Shown: positions 15,586-22,622 of the stretch, one piece after another
Layout: each line of letters begins with the position of its first letter
Position numbering within the stretch: position 1 is the stretch's first letter
DNA from: Phycisphaerae bacterium
GTDB taxonomy: Bacteria; Planctomycetota; Phycisphaerae; Sedimentisphaerales; Anaerohalosphaeraceae
Direction of reading: 5' to 3'
DNA length: 38,444 nt
Assembly (NCBI GenBank): GCA_029858345.1
Contig: JAOUFG010000014.1
Span: forward strand, 1-38,444
Position numbers and translations under genes: made by a program
The notes under the pieces: generated by a model
Seen by the model: only the letters and a program-made list of their open reading frames with translations
Databases searched by the model: none
Told to the model about the DNA's origin: nothing

Positions 15586-17076
15586 CTATCCATTTTTCTT
15601 TTTGGCCGCGGTTTTGGGGCTTCGTTTGGCGGCTGTTTTCTTTCGCGCCTTGGTTGTTTCAGATTCCTTGGTATCAGCAGTGTCGGCTTTCGGTGTTGAT
15701 TTTTTTCCTTTGGCGGCGGGTTTCTTTTCTTCGACGTCCTTTATCGTTGCTTTTTCAAGAATCTTTTCGATGCATTTCTCTTCACGAATCTGCAATGCAA
15801 ACTGCGTCAGCGAGCCGTCGCGGGCCAGTTCTTCCCGCATCTTTTCGGGTCGGCGGCCGCGCATCGCCGCGACATAAGCGATATGCCCGTTAATCTCTTC
15901 TTCGCTGACTTCAATCTCAAATTGATCCGCGAGTTTGTCCATCACGAAATACAGTTTAAGCTGCTCGGCGGCCTGCTCTTCCGAACTGGCCCGCAGCTGA
16001 TCCATCTGCTCGTCAATCTGTTCCTTGGCCATGCCCTGCATCAGCATATTTGAATACTGCCGCTGCAGCAGCGACAGCGACTGCTCAGCCACGACGGCTT
16101 CCGGGAGGTCGAACTCGATGTTGTCCTGCAGATAGCTGTAAACCTGCTCGCTCATGGCGGCTTTGGCCTGTCGTTCGGCCTGCTGGCTCATCTGGTCGCG
16201 GATGCCGTCTTTCAGCTCATCGGCGTCTGCAACCCCGAAGCGTTTGAAGAAGTCTTCGTTCAGCTCGGCAGGTTCCATTTGTTTGACTTCCTTGACCTCG
16301 ATGGTGACATCGACCTTCTTGCCGCGATATTGTTCATTGAAGTAGGTTGCCGGGACATCCACGGTGGTCTTCTTTTCGTCGCCGTGTTTGGCACCGGTCA
16401 GCAGTTTGCCAAGTCCATCGACCGGGATGCCGGCGACAAAGCCGTTTTCCCGAATGGCGATCTCGGTGTTCTCACGTTTATCGTGGTCGGCCGAACCTTC
16501 GGTCACCAGAACCACATCCGCAATCACCTGATCGTCAATCGCCGCGCCGCCTTTTTCCTTAGGAGCCCAGATGCCGGCCCGTTTTTGCTGGGCGGCCACT
16601 TCCTCATCGACCCGGTCATCGGTGACTTCAATTTTGGGCTTTTCGATGGTGATGCCTTCCAGTTCCGGCAGGTCGAATTCCGGACGAACTTCGACCTCAA
16701 ACTCAAACTTCAGCGGACCCTCGTCCGGCAGTTCGATCTTTTCATGGTCAATATCCGGGTCCCGCAAAGAGTTGATTTCGTTTTCCTTGATGGCTTCCTC
16801 GCTGGCAGTGGCCATCAGCTCCAGCTTGACCTGGTTGGAGATATCCGTGCCAAACCGTTTTTCCAGCAAGCGGATCGGGGCGCGGCCTTTGCGAAAGCCC
16901 GGCAGAACCGCATCGCGGCGGAGTTCCTTGTATTTTTCATCCAGTTTTTCATGGATCACCTCAGCGGGAATCTCGATCTCGACCTTTTTCTTGCAGGGGC
17001 CGGCATCGCTGACGGTGATGATGTTCTTGCTTTGTTCTTTGGTTTCTTCGGTTGTTTGTGTGTCTTTTTCAGCCAT
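15586..17076 (-). CDS. tig: Trigger factor, ribosome-bound folding chaperone
   Basis: This 496-residue protein has the N-terminal ribosome-binding domain with the signature LPGFRKGRAP (about residues 58-67). A diverged FKBP-type domain follows (about 175-265, including ENGFVAGIPVDGLGKLLTGA), then the long helical C-terminal domain (about 270-450). The last 50 or so residues are an extra tail full of Lys, Ala and Thr (KKTAAKRSPKTAAKKKNG), longer than usual (ordinary length about 430) and like a histone H1 tail. Trigger factor binds ribosomal protein L23 and shields nascent chains. AGGAG lies eight bases before the ATG. It stands alone with its own terminator, downstream of tRNA-Gly. The tail could add RNA or ribosome affinity, which is my inference. 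Confidence 0.95.
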   Translation of the reverse strand: MAEKDTQTTEETKEQSKNIITVSDAGPCKKKVEIEIPAEVIHEKLDEKYKELRRDAVLPGFRKGRAPIRLLEKRFGTDISNQVKLELMATASEEAIKENEINSLRDPDIDHEKIELPDEGPLKFEFEVEVRPEFDLPELEGITIEKPKIEVTDDRVDEEVAAQQKRAGIWAPKEKGGAAIDDQVIADVVLVTEGSADHDKRENTEIAIRENGFVAGIPVDGLGKLLTGAKHGDEKKTTVDVPATYFNEQYRGKKVDVTIEVKEVKQMEPAELNEDFFKRFGVADADELKDGIRDQMSQQAERQAKAAMSEQVYSYLQDNIEFDLPEAVVAEQSLSLLQRQYSNMLMQGMAKEQIDEQMDQLRASSEEQAAEQLKLYFVMDKLADQFEIEVSEEEINGHIAYVAAMRGRRPEKMREELARDGSLTQFALQIREEKCIEKILEKATIKDVEEKKPAAKGKKSTPKADTADTKESETTKARKKTAAKRSPKTAAKKKNG

Positions 17077-17281
17077 CGCCGAACTCCTAACAGTTTATTT
17101 TCAATTGAGTTATGTTTATATTTCACAAAAAAAGCCGACGAATACAATCCGACGACCACAAGCATCCAAAACTCATTTCGAGCTTTCAAACGCCAATGCG
17201 ACCGGTGCCAGACTACTTTTAGCCGATAACTCGCAAAAGCTATGTCAAATTTTCAAATCTACCTAAATTTATGAGTGCTCC

Positions 17282-17329
17282 CCTGAACAGACGAAACTAA
17301 CGCATCAATAATGCGTTCGCCCGTTCAGG
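17282..17329. other. Nested stem-loop between tRNA-Gly and tig
   Basis: A 7-bp outer stem (17282-17288 with 17323-17329) encloses a perfect 7-bp inner stem (17299-17305 with 17311-17317, five-base loop). There is no following T run on either strand. It could be a processing signal after the tRNA, a leader element of tig, or a repeat. I cannot say which. Confidence 0.35.
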
Positions 17330-17352
17330 AGTTTGGCACCCCTCCGGTAAAA

Positions 17353-17424
17353 AGCGGGTGATGAGATTCGAACCCACGACATTCACGTTGGCAACGTGAC
17401 GCTCTACCACTGAGCTACACCCGC
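17353..17424 (-). tRNA. tRNA-Gly (anticodon GCC)
   Basis: The minus strand folds into a full 72-base cloverleaf: a 7-bp acceptor stem (GCGGGTG with CACCCGC), a D arm GCTC AGTGGTA GAGC, a 5-bp anticodon stem TCACG/CGTGA around TTGCCAA (anticodon GCC), and a T arm with TTCGAAT. The T stem GTGGG/CTCAT uses two G-T pairs. The discriminator base is T and CCA is not encoded, so it must be added after transcription. Confidence 0.95.
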
Positions 17425-17437
17425 ATAAGGAGTATAA

Positions 17438-17465
17438 AGTATACATCGTTCTGTACGGATTTCAA
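17438..17465 (-). promoter_or_regulatory. Promoter of tRNA-Gly
   Basis: On the minus strand TTGAAA (17465-17460) and TATACT (17443-17438) are 16 bases apart. Transcription would start a few bases before the tRNA 5' end at 17424, the short leader expected for a tRNA gene. Confidence 0.55.
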
Positions 17466-17521
17466 GCCCTAATCAAGCAAAATTTGTGATTTTTCTGTGC
17501 TATGAGTTGGGCCGATTTTGC

Positions 17522-17549
17522 TTGCGGTTTGGAGGGCGGGTACTACAAT
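17522..17549 (+). promoter_or_regulatory. Possible promoter of the NCS2 permease
   Basis: TTGCGG (17522-17527) and TACAAT (17544-17549) are 16 bases apart and lie 38 bases before the permease start. The -35 box is weak. I looked for a purine riboswitch in this leader and see none; it would be too short. Confidence 0.4.
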
Positions 17550-17586
17550 GATAGGCAGGATAGCCATTTATGGGAGAAATTGCGAT

Positions 17587-18873
17587 ATGGTTGACACATT
17601 TTTCAAGTTACATACCCGCCGGACTACGCTGCGGACCGAGATCATCGCCGGATTCACCACGTTTTTGACGATGGCGTACATCATCTTCGTCAATCCCAAC
17701 ATTCTCGCCGAGGCGGGCATGGATAAATCCGCCCTGATTGCGGTGACGTGCCTGGTAACAGCGATCGCGACCATTGCCACGGGACTGCTGGCCAATGCTC
17801 CGATTGCGATGGCGCCGGGGATGGGGCTCAATGCTTTTTTCGCCTATACGCTCGTACTGACCAGGCAGGTCAGTTGGCAGACGGCGCTGGGCGTGGTCTT
17901 TCTGTCGGGTTTATTCTTTCTGCTGCTGACACTGGCCGGGCTTCGCCGCAAGTTGGTCGAGGCCATCCCCAAATCACTGGTCGCGGCGATTTCCGTCGGC
18001 ATCGGGCTGTTCATTACCTTTATCGGCCTGCAGAATTTGGGCATCATCGTCGATCACCCCGTCACCTTGGTCACCAGTGCGCACCTGACGCCGACGATCC
18101 TGTTCGGTCTGGCCGGGTTGGCGGTGATGATCATTCTCGAAATGAAACGCATACCGGGAGCGCTGTTGATTGGCATCGCATTCTCTACCGTGCTGGCGGC
18201 GTTGTTCGGCGAGATACCGCGGCCGGAGAAAATCATACAGTTCAATCTGAACATTTCGCCGACCCTGTTCAAAATGGATTTAGTTGGTGCGCTGAAGTGG
18301 AGCATGTTCTCCAGCATCTTTACGCTGATGTTTATCGACATGTTCGACAGCATCGGCACGCTGCTGGCTGTCGCTCCGCCGGCGGGCCTGGTGGATGAGA
18401 AAGGAAACATTAAAGAACTGGACCGGTTATTGATGATCGATGCGGGCGCGACGATGCTGGGTGCCGTTTGCGGCACTTCAACGACGACATCGTATATCGA
18501 ATCCGCCGCGGGCATCGAGCAGGGCGGCCGAACGGGATTGACCTCAGTCGTGACGGGTGTGCTGTTTTTATTTTCTCTGCTGTTTGTGCCGCTGGTGGGA
18601 ATTGTGCCCGGCCATGCAACCGCTCCGGCGCTGATAATGGTGGGCCTGTTCATGATGAAGCAGATTCGCGAGATTGATTTTTCGGATATGCAGCACGGGC
18701 TGCCGGCGTTTATCATCATGGTGATGATTGCCCTGAGCTATTCGATCAGTACCGGTCTGGCGTTTGGATTTATCGCGTACGTGCTGATCCAAATCCTGTC
18801 CGGCAAACTCTTCGAGATCAAGCTGACGATGTGGATTATTGCGATTCTGTCGGTATTATATTTTTATGTGTAA
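17587..18873 (+). CDS. NCS2-family (AzgA-like) purine permease
   Basis: The 428 residues from the ATG at 17587 (GGGAG about 11 bases upstream) match the AzgA-type branch of NCS2 permeases that import adenine, guanine or hypoxanthine with protons. Family marks are RTEIIAGFTTFLTMAYIIFV (about 17-36), ANAPIAMAPGMGLNAFFAY (about 70-88), and FIDMFDSIGTLLAVA with the later GAVCGTSTTTSYIESAAGI, carrying the acidic and polar substrate-site residues. About twelve or more helices are predicted, as in the family. The gene stands alone on the plus strand between tRNA-Gly and a PEBP lipoprotein. It may supply purines, and it is the second nucleobase-type permease in the window. Upstream in-frame starts at 17518 and 17548 would only add a hydrophilic extension. 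Confidence 0.92.
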   Translation: MVDTFFKLHTRRTTLRTEIIAGFTTFLTMAYIIFVNPNILAEAGMDKSALIAVTCLVTAIATIATGLLANAPIAMAPGMGLNAFFAYTLVLTRQVSWQTALGVVFLSGLFFLLLTLAGLRRKLVEAIPKSLVAAISVGIGLFITFIGLQNLGIIVDHPVTLVTSAHLTPTILFGLAGLAVMIILEMKRIPGALLIGIAFSTVLAALFGEIPRPEKIIQFNLNISPTLFKMDLVGALKWSMFSSIFTLMFIDMFDSIGTLLAVAPPAGLVDEKGNIKELDRLLMIDAGATMLGAVCGTSTTTSYIESAAGIEQGGRTGLTSVVTGVLFLFSLLFVPLVGIVPGHATAPALIMVGLFMMKQIREIDFSDMQHGLPAFIIMVMIALSYSISTGLAFGFIAYVLIQILSGKLFEIKLTMWIIAILSVLYFYV

Positions 18874-18882
18874 CAAAAGCGC

Positions 18883-18982
18883 GAGAGCGCAAGCTCTCCG
18901 ATTGCATGACCGTGTGCGAAACATAACAACACAGCGCCTGCTGTCGCCCACAGGGTCACGTAATCGGGCGGCTTGCGCCGCC
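18883..18982. repeat. Two small GC-rich hairpins between the permease and PEBP genes
   Basis: A 6-bp stem with a GCAA tetraloop (18883-18898) and a second 6-bp stem with loop TTGC (18967-18982) lie in the 137-base gap. Neither is followed by a clear T run, so they look more like dispersed palindromic repeats than terminators. Confidence 0.4.
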
Positions 18983-19010
18983 TCGCTGTTGTTTATAGGA
19001 GATTGCTTAT

Positions 19011-19562
19011 ATGAACAAGTGGATGTGTTTGATGGTGGCCATGGTGACGCTGAGTGCCTGTAAACCGCAGGACGACCAGCAGAAAGGGGAGTCAAAAATG
19101 GATTTAACAGTAACAAGCACCGCGTTTGAAGACGGCCAGATGATCCCGTCAAAGTACACCGCCGACGGGCAGGATATCTCGCCGCCGCTGGCGTGGCAGG
19201 GCGCCCCGGACGGAACAAAAAGCATTGCTCTGATTAACGATGACCCGGACGCACCCATGGGGACCTGGGTACACTGGCTGGTGTGGAACATTCCGCCGGA
19301 TGCGACGGGGTTAGATGAAGATACGCCGCCGGATGCTGAACTGGCGGATGGTTCACGGCAGGGGACGGCGGATTTCGGCCGCACCGGCTACGGCGGGCCC
19401 GCGCCGCCGTCGGGCGTGCATCGGTATTTCTTCAAGGTGTACGCGCTGGATACGATGCTGGATTTGCCCGCCGGGGCGACGAAACCTCAGCTGGAAAAAG
19501 CGATGGCCGGACATATTCTCGCGCAGGGCCAACTCATGGGCAGGTACACCCGTGAGAAGTGA
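19011..19562 (+). CDS. YbhB/YbcL-type PEBP-family lipoprotein
   Basis: This 183-residue protein starts with a lipoprotein signal (MNKWMCLMVAMVTLSACKPQ, lipobox LSAC at 14-17). About residues 30-180 are a phosphatidylethanolamine-binding-protein fold of the bacterial type: FEDGQMIPSKYTADGQDISP, LINDDPDAPMGTWVHWLVWN (the conserved anion-pocket Asp-Pro-Asp-Ala-Pro and His), then YGGPAPPSGVHRYFFKVYAL. Substrate and function of bacterial members are poorly known; some influence signalling or bind small anions. AGGAG precedes the start. Its stop abuts the stop of the converging birA gene with no visible terminator between. A second in-frame Met at residue 30 would give a soluble cytoplasmic form, which the good lipobox argues against. 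Confidence 0.88.
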   Translation: MNKWMCLMVAMVTLSACKPQDDQQKGESKMDLTVTSTAFEDGQMIPSKYTADGQDISPPLAWQGAPDGTKSIALINDDPDAPMGTWVHWLVWNIPPDATGLDEDTPPDAELADGSRQGTADFGRTGYGGPAPPSGVHRYFFKVYALDTMLDLPAGATKPQLEKAMAGHILAQGQLMGRYTREK

Positions 19563-20417
19563 TTAGTCGTAAGCGATCGAAGTCTGTGCGGCGCCGAACA
19601 TGCGGACGAGGCTGTTGTCGAGATGAACGATTAATCCCTCGACCGGATCAACGCCCCGGCAGAACCCGCTGAATCGCTGTCCGTCGCATTCCAGCGTAAT
19701 GTGCCGTCCGAGCATCCCGGACAGTTCCAGCCAGCGGTCGACGACAGGGGACTGTCGATTGTTGATTGACGATGGACGATTTGCCTTATCGAGCCATTCT
19801 TCAAGCTTAGCAAGCAATTCACAGATAAGACCAGTGCGGTCAATGCCCTGACTCCCTTCAATCGCCAAACTGGTGGCGGGTAGATTCAGATTGTATTCTT
19901 GAAATGTTTCGCGAGTCTGATTGCAGTTGATGCCGATGCCTACGACAAAACACGGCTTTGATTTGATATTTCGTTTTTCGACGAGGATCCCGGCGGCTTT
20001 TTGGTTGCGGATCAGGATGTCATTGGGCCACTTGATCCGACAGGGCAGGTTGCAAAAAGCGCTGATGGCCTCTGCTGTTGCCACCGCTGCGGCCAGCGTC
20101 AGTAATTCGGCTTCGATATTGGTTTTTGTCAACAGGACCGAGCACAGGATGCTTTGGCCCGGCTCGCTGAACCACATCCGCCCGCGTCGGCCGCGGCCCT
20201 TGGTTTGACTCTCGGTCAGTACGCAGAGCCCGTCGTTATCCGCATTGGATGCATACTCCCAGGCAATGTCATTCGTCGATGCCGTGGACTGAAACACCAC
20301 AACCTTGCTCCCAATCCGGGCATCCTTTCGAGGAATTACAACCTTGCTCCCAATCCGGGCATCCTTTCGAGGAATTAAAGGGGTCAGACACCTTTTTTTG
20401 TTTACTTTTGATGTCAT
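19563..20417 (-). CDS. birA: Biotin-protein ligase (class I, no repressor domain)
   Basis: This 284-residue enzyme makes biotinyl-AMP and transfers biotin to carboxylase carrier proteins. The catalytic core is clear: STASTNDIAWEY (about 44-55), the adenylate loop TKGRGRRGRMW (about 72-82), CRIKWPNDILI and VVGIGINCNQ, then a small C-terminal SH3-like domain. There is no N-terminal DNA-binding domain, so it is not a repressor. The first 40 residues are odd: a 13-residue unit PRKDARIGSKVVI is present twice, and the stretch before it (KVNKKRCLTPLIP) is translated from a GGGTCAGACACCT repeat. The ATG overlaps the stop of the RAYT gene (ATGA). The native start seems to have been replaced by repeat sequence; I see no alternative good start. 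Confidence 0.93.
   Translation of the reverse strand: MTSKVNKKRCLTPLIPRKDARIGSKVVIPRKDARIGSKVVVFQSTASTNDIAWEYASNADNDGLCVLTESQTKGRGRRGRMWFSEPGQSILCSVLLTKTNIEAELLTLAAAVATAEAISAFCNLPCRIKWPNDILIRNQKAAGILVEKRNIKSKPCFVVGIGINCNQTRETFQEYNLNLPATSLAIEGSQGIDRTGLICELLAKLEEWLDKANRPSSINNRQSPVVDRWLELSGMLGRHITLECDGQRFSGFCRGVDPVEGLIVHLDNSLVRMFGAAQTSIAYD
20300..20377. repeat. birA: Perfect 39-bp tandem duplication inside birA
   Basis: Two identical 39-bp units (20300-20338 and 20339-20377) lie inside the birA 5' coding end. The unit length is a multiple of three, so the reading frame is kept and 13 residues are repeated. Complete identity suggests a recent event. Confidence 0.95.
20381..20393 (+). repeat. RAYT-associated repeat copy 1
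   Basis: GGGTCAGACACCT, flanked by A-rich and T-rich sequence. It lies within the birA 5' coding end and is the downstream flank of the RAYT gene. The same motif occurs inverted at 21131-21143 and direct at 21306-21318. Confidence 0.75.
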
Positions 20418-21088
20418 CCGGCTGTTGTTTCTTTTTTCGGTCTGCCGCGGGGGCGTAAGGACGATTCCAGCGACAATTCTTTGGCTGCTTTAATCATCCA
20501 GTCATCCTTGCCGAACGGGCGGCCGCGTTGGATGCAGGTTTCGATTTCGTCCAGCGGCATATCGGCGACTTTATCCGCCTGCGATTTCCACAGTCGCGGC
20601 AGGTGGATCGGTCCGTCGGCCAGCGTCAGCGGTTTTTCTTCGCCGCAGCGGATGGCCAAACTGCTCCACGGCCAGTCGGCGCTGCGCGTGACCAGTCCCG
20701 CACGCAGCGGATTGCTCTCGACGTACCGCATCAGCGTCTGGTAGTACAACCCGTCCTGTACCGGAAAGCTTTTATACCGGCCCTGGTAAAGATGCCCGAT
20801 GCCGACGGTGTTATGTGCGGCGTGCCAGCGGTGCGAGTGAGTGACCGTCACCCATTTCATAAAATGTGACAAGTCGCCATCTTGCCGCGGCCACAGTACC
20901 AAATGCCAGTGCGTGCCCATGATGCAGTAGCCGCAAAGACGCATGTCGAAACGTGCCAATCCTTCAGCCAGAATTGCTTCAAACGCCTCAAAATCGCCAC
21001 GCTTCTTAAAAATACGCAAGCGACCGTTCGCACGGTTCAAGGCATGATAAACAAGATTTCCCTTCGCAATCCGCTTTTGTCGAGGCAT
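20414..21088 (-). CDS. REP-associated tyrosine transposase (RAYT), Y1/HUH family
   Basis: This 224-residue protein is a single-domain Y1 transposase of the IS200-related RAYT group, which nicks single-stranded DNA at REP-type palindromes. The HUH metal motif is GTHWHLVLW (about 58-66), preceded by YHALNRANGR and followed by HLYQGRYKSFPV and YVESNPLRAGLV, the segment expected to carry the catalytic Tyr. A basic tail ends RPRGRPKKE. The ATG at 21088 sits right at the predicted transcription start, so the message may be leaderless; a TTG at 21097 would precede transcription. It is flanked by three copies of GGGTCAGACACCT. Unusually its TGA overlaps the birA ATG, so it shares a transcript with an essential gene. 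RAYTs are usually single-copy and domesticated, and not self-mobile. Confidence 0.9.
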   Translation of the reverse strand: MPRQKRIAKGNLVYHALNRANGRLRIFKKRGDFEAFEAILAEGLARFDMRLCGYCIMGTHWHLVLWPRQDGDLSHFMKWVTVTHSHRWHAAHNTVGIGHLYQGRYKSFPVQDGLYYQTLMRYVESNPLRAGLVTRSADWPWSSLAIRCGEEKPLTLADGPIHLPRLWKSQADKVADMPLDEIETCIQRGRPFGKDDWMIKAAKELSLESSLRPRGRPKKETTAG

Positions 21089-21096
21089 AAGCGACA

Positions 21097-21124
21097 ATTA
21101 TAATGCCAAAAGCCGAAATGTCAA
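21097..21124 (-). promoter_or_regulatory. Consensus sigma-70 promoter of RAYT-birA
   Basis: On the minus strand TTGACA (21124-21119) and TATAAT (21102-21097) are both perfect, with a 16-base spacer. The start of transcription would fall near 21090, one to three bases before the RAYT ATG. The promoter touches repeat copy 2, so it could have come with the repeat unit. Confidence 0.75.
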
Positions 21125-21523
21125 CGAAAAAGGTGTCTGACCCAATCCTGTTCGGCACTGATTTTGCTTAGTTTTATCCTCTTGAAAATTTTTTCACAAC
21201 TTACCTATTTTAAACTTGCGCGCTGTTTGACGCTGTGTTTCAATAGCGTTCATGAGTGACAAGCGTAAAAAGATCAAAGAATCGCAACTTCAGTGCAATT
21301 AAAAAGGGTCAGACACCTTTTCTCTGGAGAGGGATCTGTTTTGGCTGTCAATTCTTCTCGTTTTGTTCTGAAATCTGCCACCTGAATCCTTATGCCCTAA
21401 ACGCCATCGCTCAATTTAGCCGTTTGGATAAATTCATTTTTCCCTCAAACCTGTAAAAATGTCTCGCCCGAGAGGGCGAATCCTCAATTTTGCATTTTAG
21501 ACTTTGGTTTTTAATCTTTCAAA
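21098..21523. repeat. Intergenic region with two inverted RAYT-associated repeats
   Basis: No gene is supported in these 426 bases. Repeat copy 2 (AAAAAGGTGTCTGACCC, 21127-21143) and copy 3 (AAAAAGGGTCAGACACC, 21301-21317, continuing with T) are inverted with respect to each other, 157 bases apart, and could form a large cruciform. The interval between them is AT-rich with no other clear structure. The rest, up to nadC, holds a small hairpin listed separately. Confidence 0.75.
21465..21478 (-). terminator. nadC: Possible terminator of nadC
   Basis: A 5-bp GC stem (CGCCC/GGGCG) closes a GAGA tetraloop. On the minus strand, 45 bases after the nadC stop, it is followed by AGACATTTTTAC. The T run begins five bases after the stem, so this is only a fair candidate. 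Confidence 0.4.
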
Positions 21524-22438
21524 TTACCGATCCAGCGCAATATCGACGGCGATGGCCGAGTGGGTGATCGCGCCGACCGAGATGCGGTCCACGCCGCAGC
21601 TTGCCACGGCCAGCACATTGTTCAGCGTAATACTGCCGCTGGCTTCCAGCAGGGGTTTTTTGCCGATCTTATCCCGCAGCTCTTTGGCGTGCTTAAGCTG
21701 CCACTGCCCCATGTTGTCCAGCAGGATAATATCCACGCCGGGAATCGTTAGCACACGGTCAAGCTGGTCGTCCACATGGTCCACTTCAACAACGACGAAC
21801 TTGACGTTTTTATTGGCGCGTGCCTGTTGGACCATCTTTTTTAGCCGGGGTTCAAAATTGCGGCCCAGTTCGGCGATATGATTATCCTTGAACATGACCG
21901 CATCGCCCAGCGACATGCGGTGGTTGTATCCGCCGCCGCAGCGAACGGCGTACTTTTCCAGCTCCCGCCAGCCGGGAATGGTCTTGCGCGTATCATAGAT
22001 CTTGGCTCGGGTGCCGCGGGTTGCGCTGACAAACTTCCACGTCATCGTGCTGATGCCGCACAGCCGCTGCAGGAAATTCAAAACCACCCGCTCGGCACTC
22101 AGCATCGGACGCAGCGGGCCTTTGATCACACCCAGCCGGTCGGCGACACTCGCCCGGTGACCGTCCGGCACCAACGCCTTAAACTCAAGCCGCGGATCGT
22201 ATTTTTTCAGAATCATCGGCACCATTTCCATGCCGCTGACGACGATCTCCTCACGGCTGACCAGAAACCCTTTTGTTATTTCGTGAGCGTCAACGGTGAT
22301 CTCGCTGGTCGGGTCACCCTTGCCGAAATCCTCTTGGACAGCGATGTCGATTAACGGTTCGATCTTGGCCAAATCCAGCGTTTTCAGATTTTTTCTCGCG
22401 ATACGCTCATGCCTGCCAAGTGGGACGATTTTTTTCAT
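21524..22438 (-). CDS. nadC: Nicotinate-nucleotide pyrophosphorylase (carboxylating)
   Basis: This 304-residue quinolinate phosphoribosyltransferase converts quinolinate and PRPP to nicotinate mononucleotide in NAD synthesis. Key stretches are EDFGKGDPTSEI (about 35-46), ERVVLNFLQRLCGIST, the active-site run YDTRKTIPGWRELEKYAVRC and GGGYNHRMSLGDAVMFKDNH, then VVVEVDHVDD, IILLDNMG and LLEASGSITLNNV with GVDRISVGAITHS. All the Arg, Lys and His residues expected to hold quinolinate are present. The ATG at 22438 follows GAAAGG; a GTG at 22465 lies in a repeat end and is less likely. Length is slightly above the usual 280 owing to a basic N-terminal extension. It follows uvrB on the same strand, separated by a repeat element. 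Confidence 0.95.
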   Translation of the reverse strand: MKKIVPLGRHERIARKNLKTLDLAKIEPLIDIAVQEDFGKGDPTSEITVDAHEITKGFLVSREEIVVSGMEMVPMILKKYDPRLEFKALVPDGHRASVADRLGVIKGPLRPMLSAERVVLNFLQRLCGISTMTWKFVSATRGTRAKIYDTRKTIPGWRELEKYAVRCGGGYNHRMSLGDAVMFKDNHIAELGRNFEPRLKKMVQQARANKNVKFVVVEVDHVDDQLDRVLTIPGVDIILLDNMGQWQLKHAKELRDKIGKKPLLEASGSITLNNVLAVASCGVDRISVGAITHSAIAVDIALDR

Positions 22439-22457
22439 CGCTGTTTGCCTTTCTCTT

Positions 22458-22622
22458 AGAACCACGAATATACACTAAATACATAGTTCTATATTAATGT
22501 TATTCCAAATTTGTGTTCGTTGGCGATTATCGATTTTTAATAAACAATTCTTTTCCATTGCACAGCCCACGATATCAAACACGTCTTCGTTGTATAGTAA
22601 TTCGTGTTCATTTGTGGTTCCT
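22458..22622. repeat. Dispersed element with AGAACCACGAAT inverted ends
   Basis: The ends AGAACCACGAATATACAC (22458-22475) and, reversed, GGAACCACAAATGAACACG (22621-22603) are imperfect inverted repeats about 165 bp apart, with AT-rich sequence between. The right end carries the last codons and the stop of uvrB. The same end motif bounds an element at 29734-29919. Confidence 0.6.

Noticed and set aside
17425-17586. Purine riboswitch before the NCS2 permease
   Set aside because: The promoter leaves less than 40 bases of leader and no riboswitch fold is seen.
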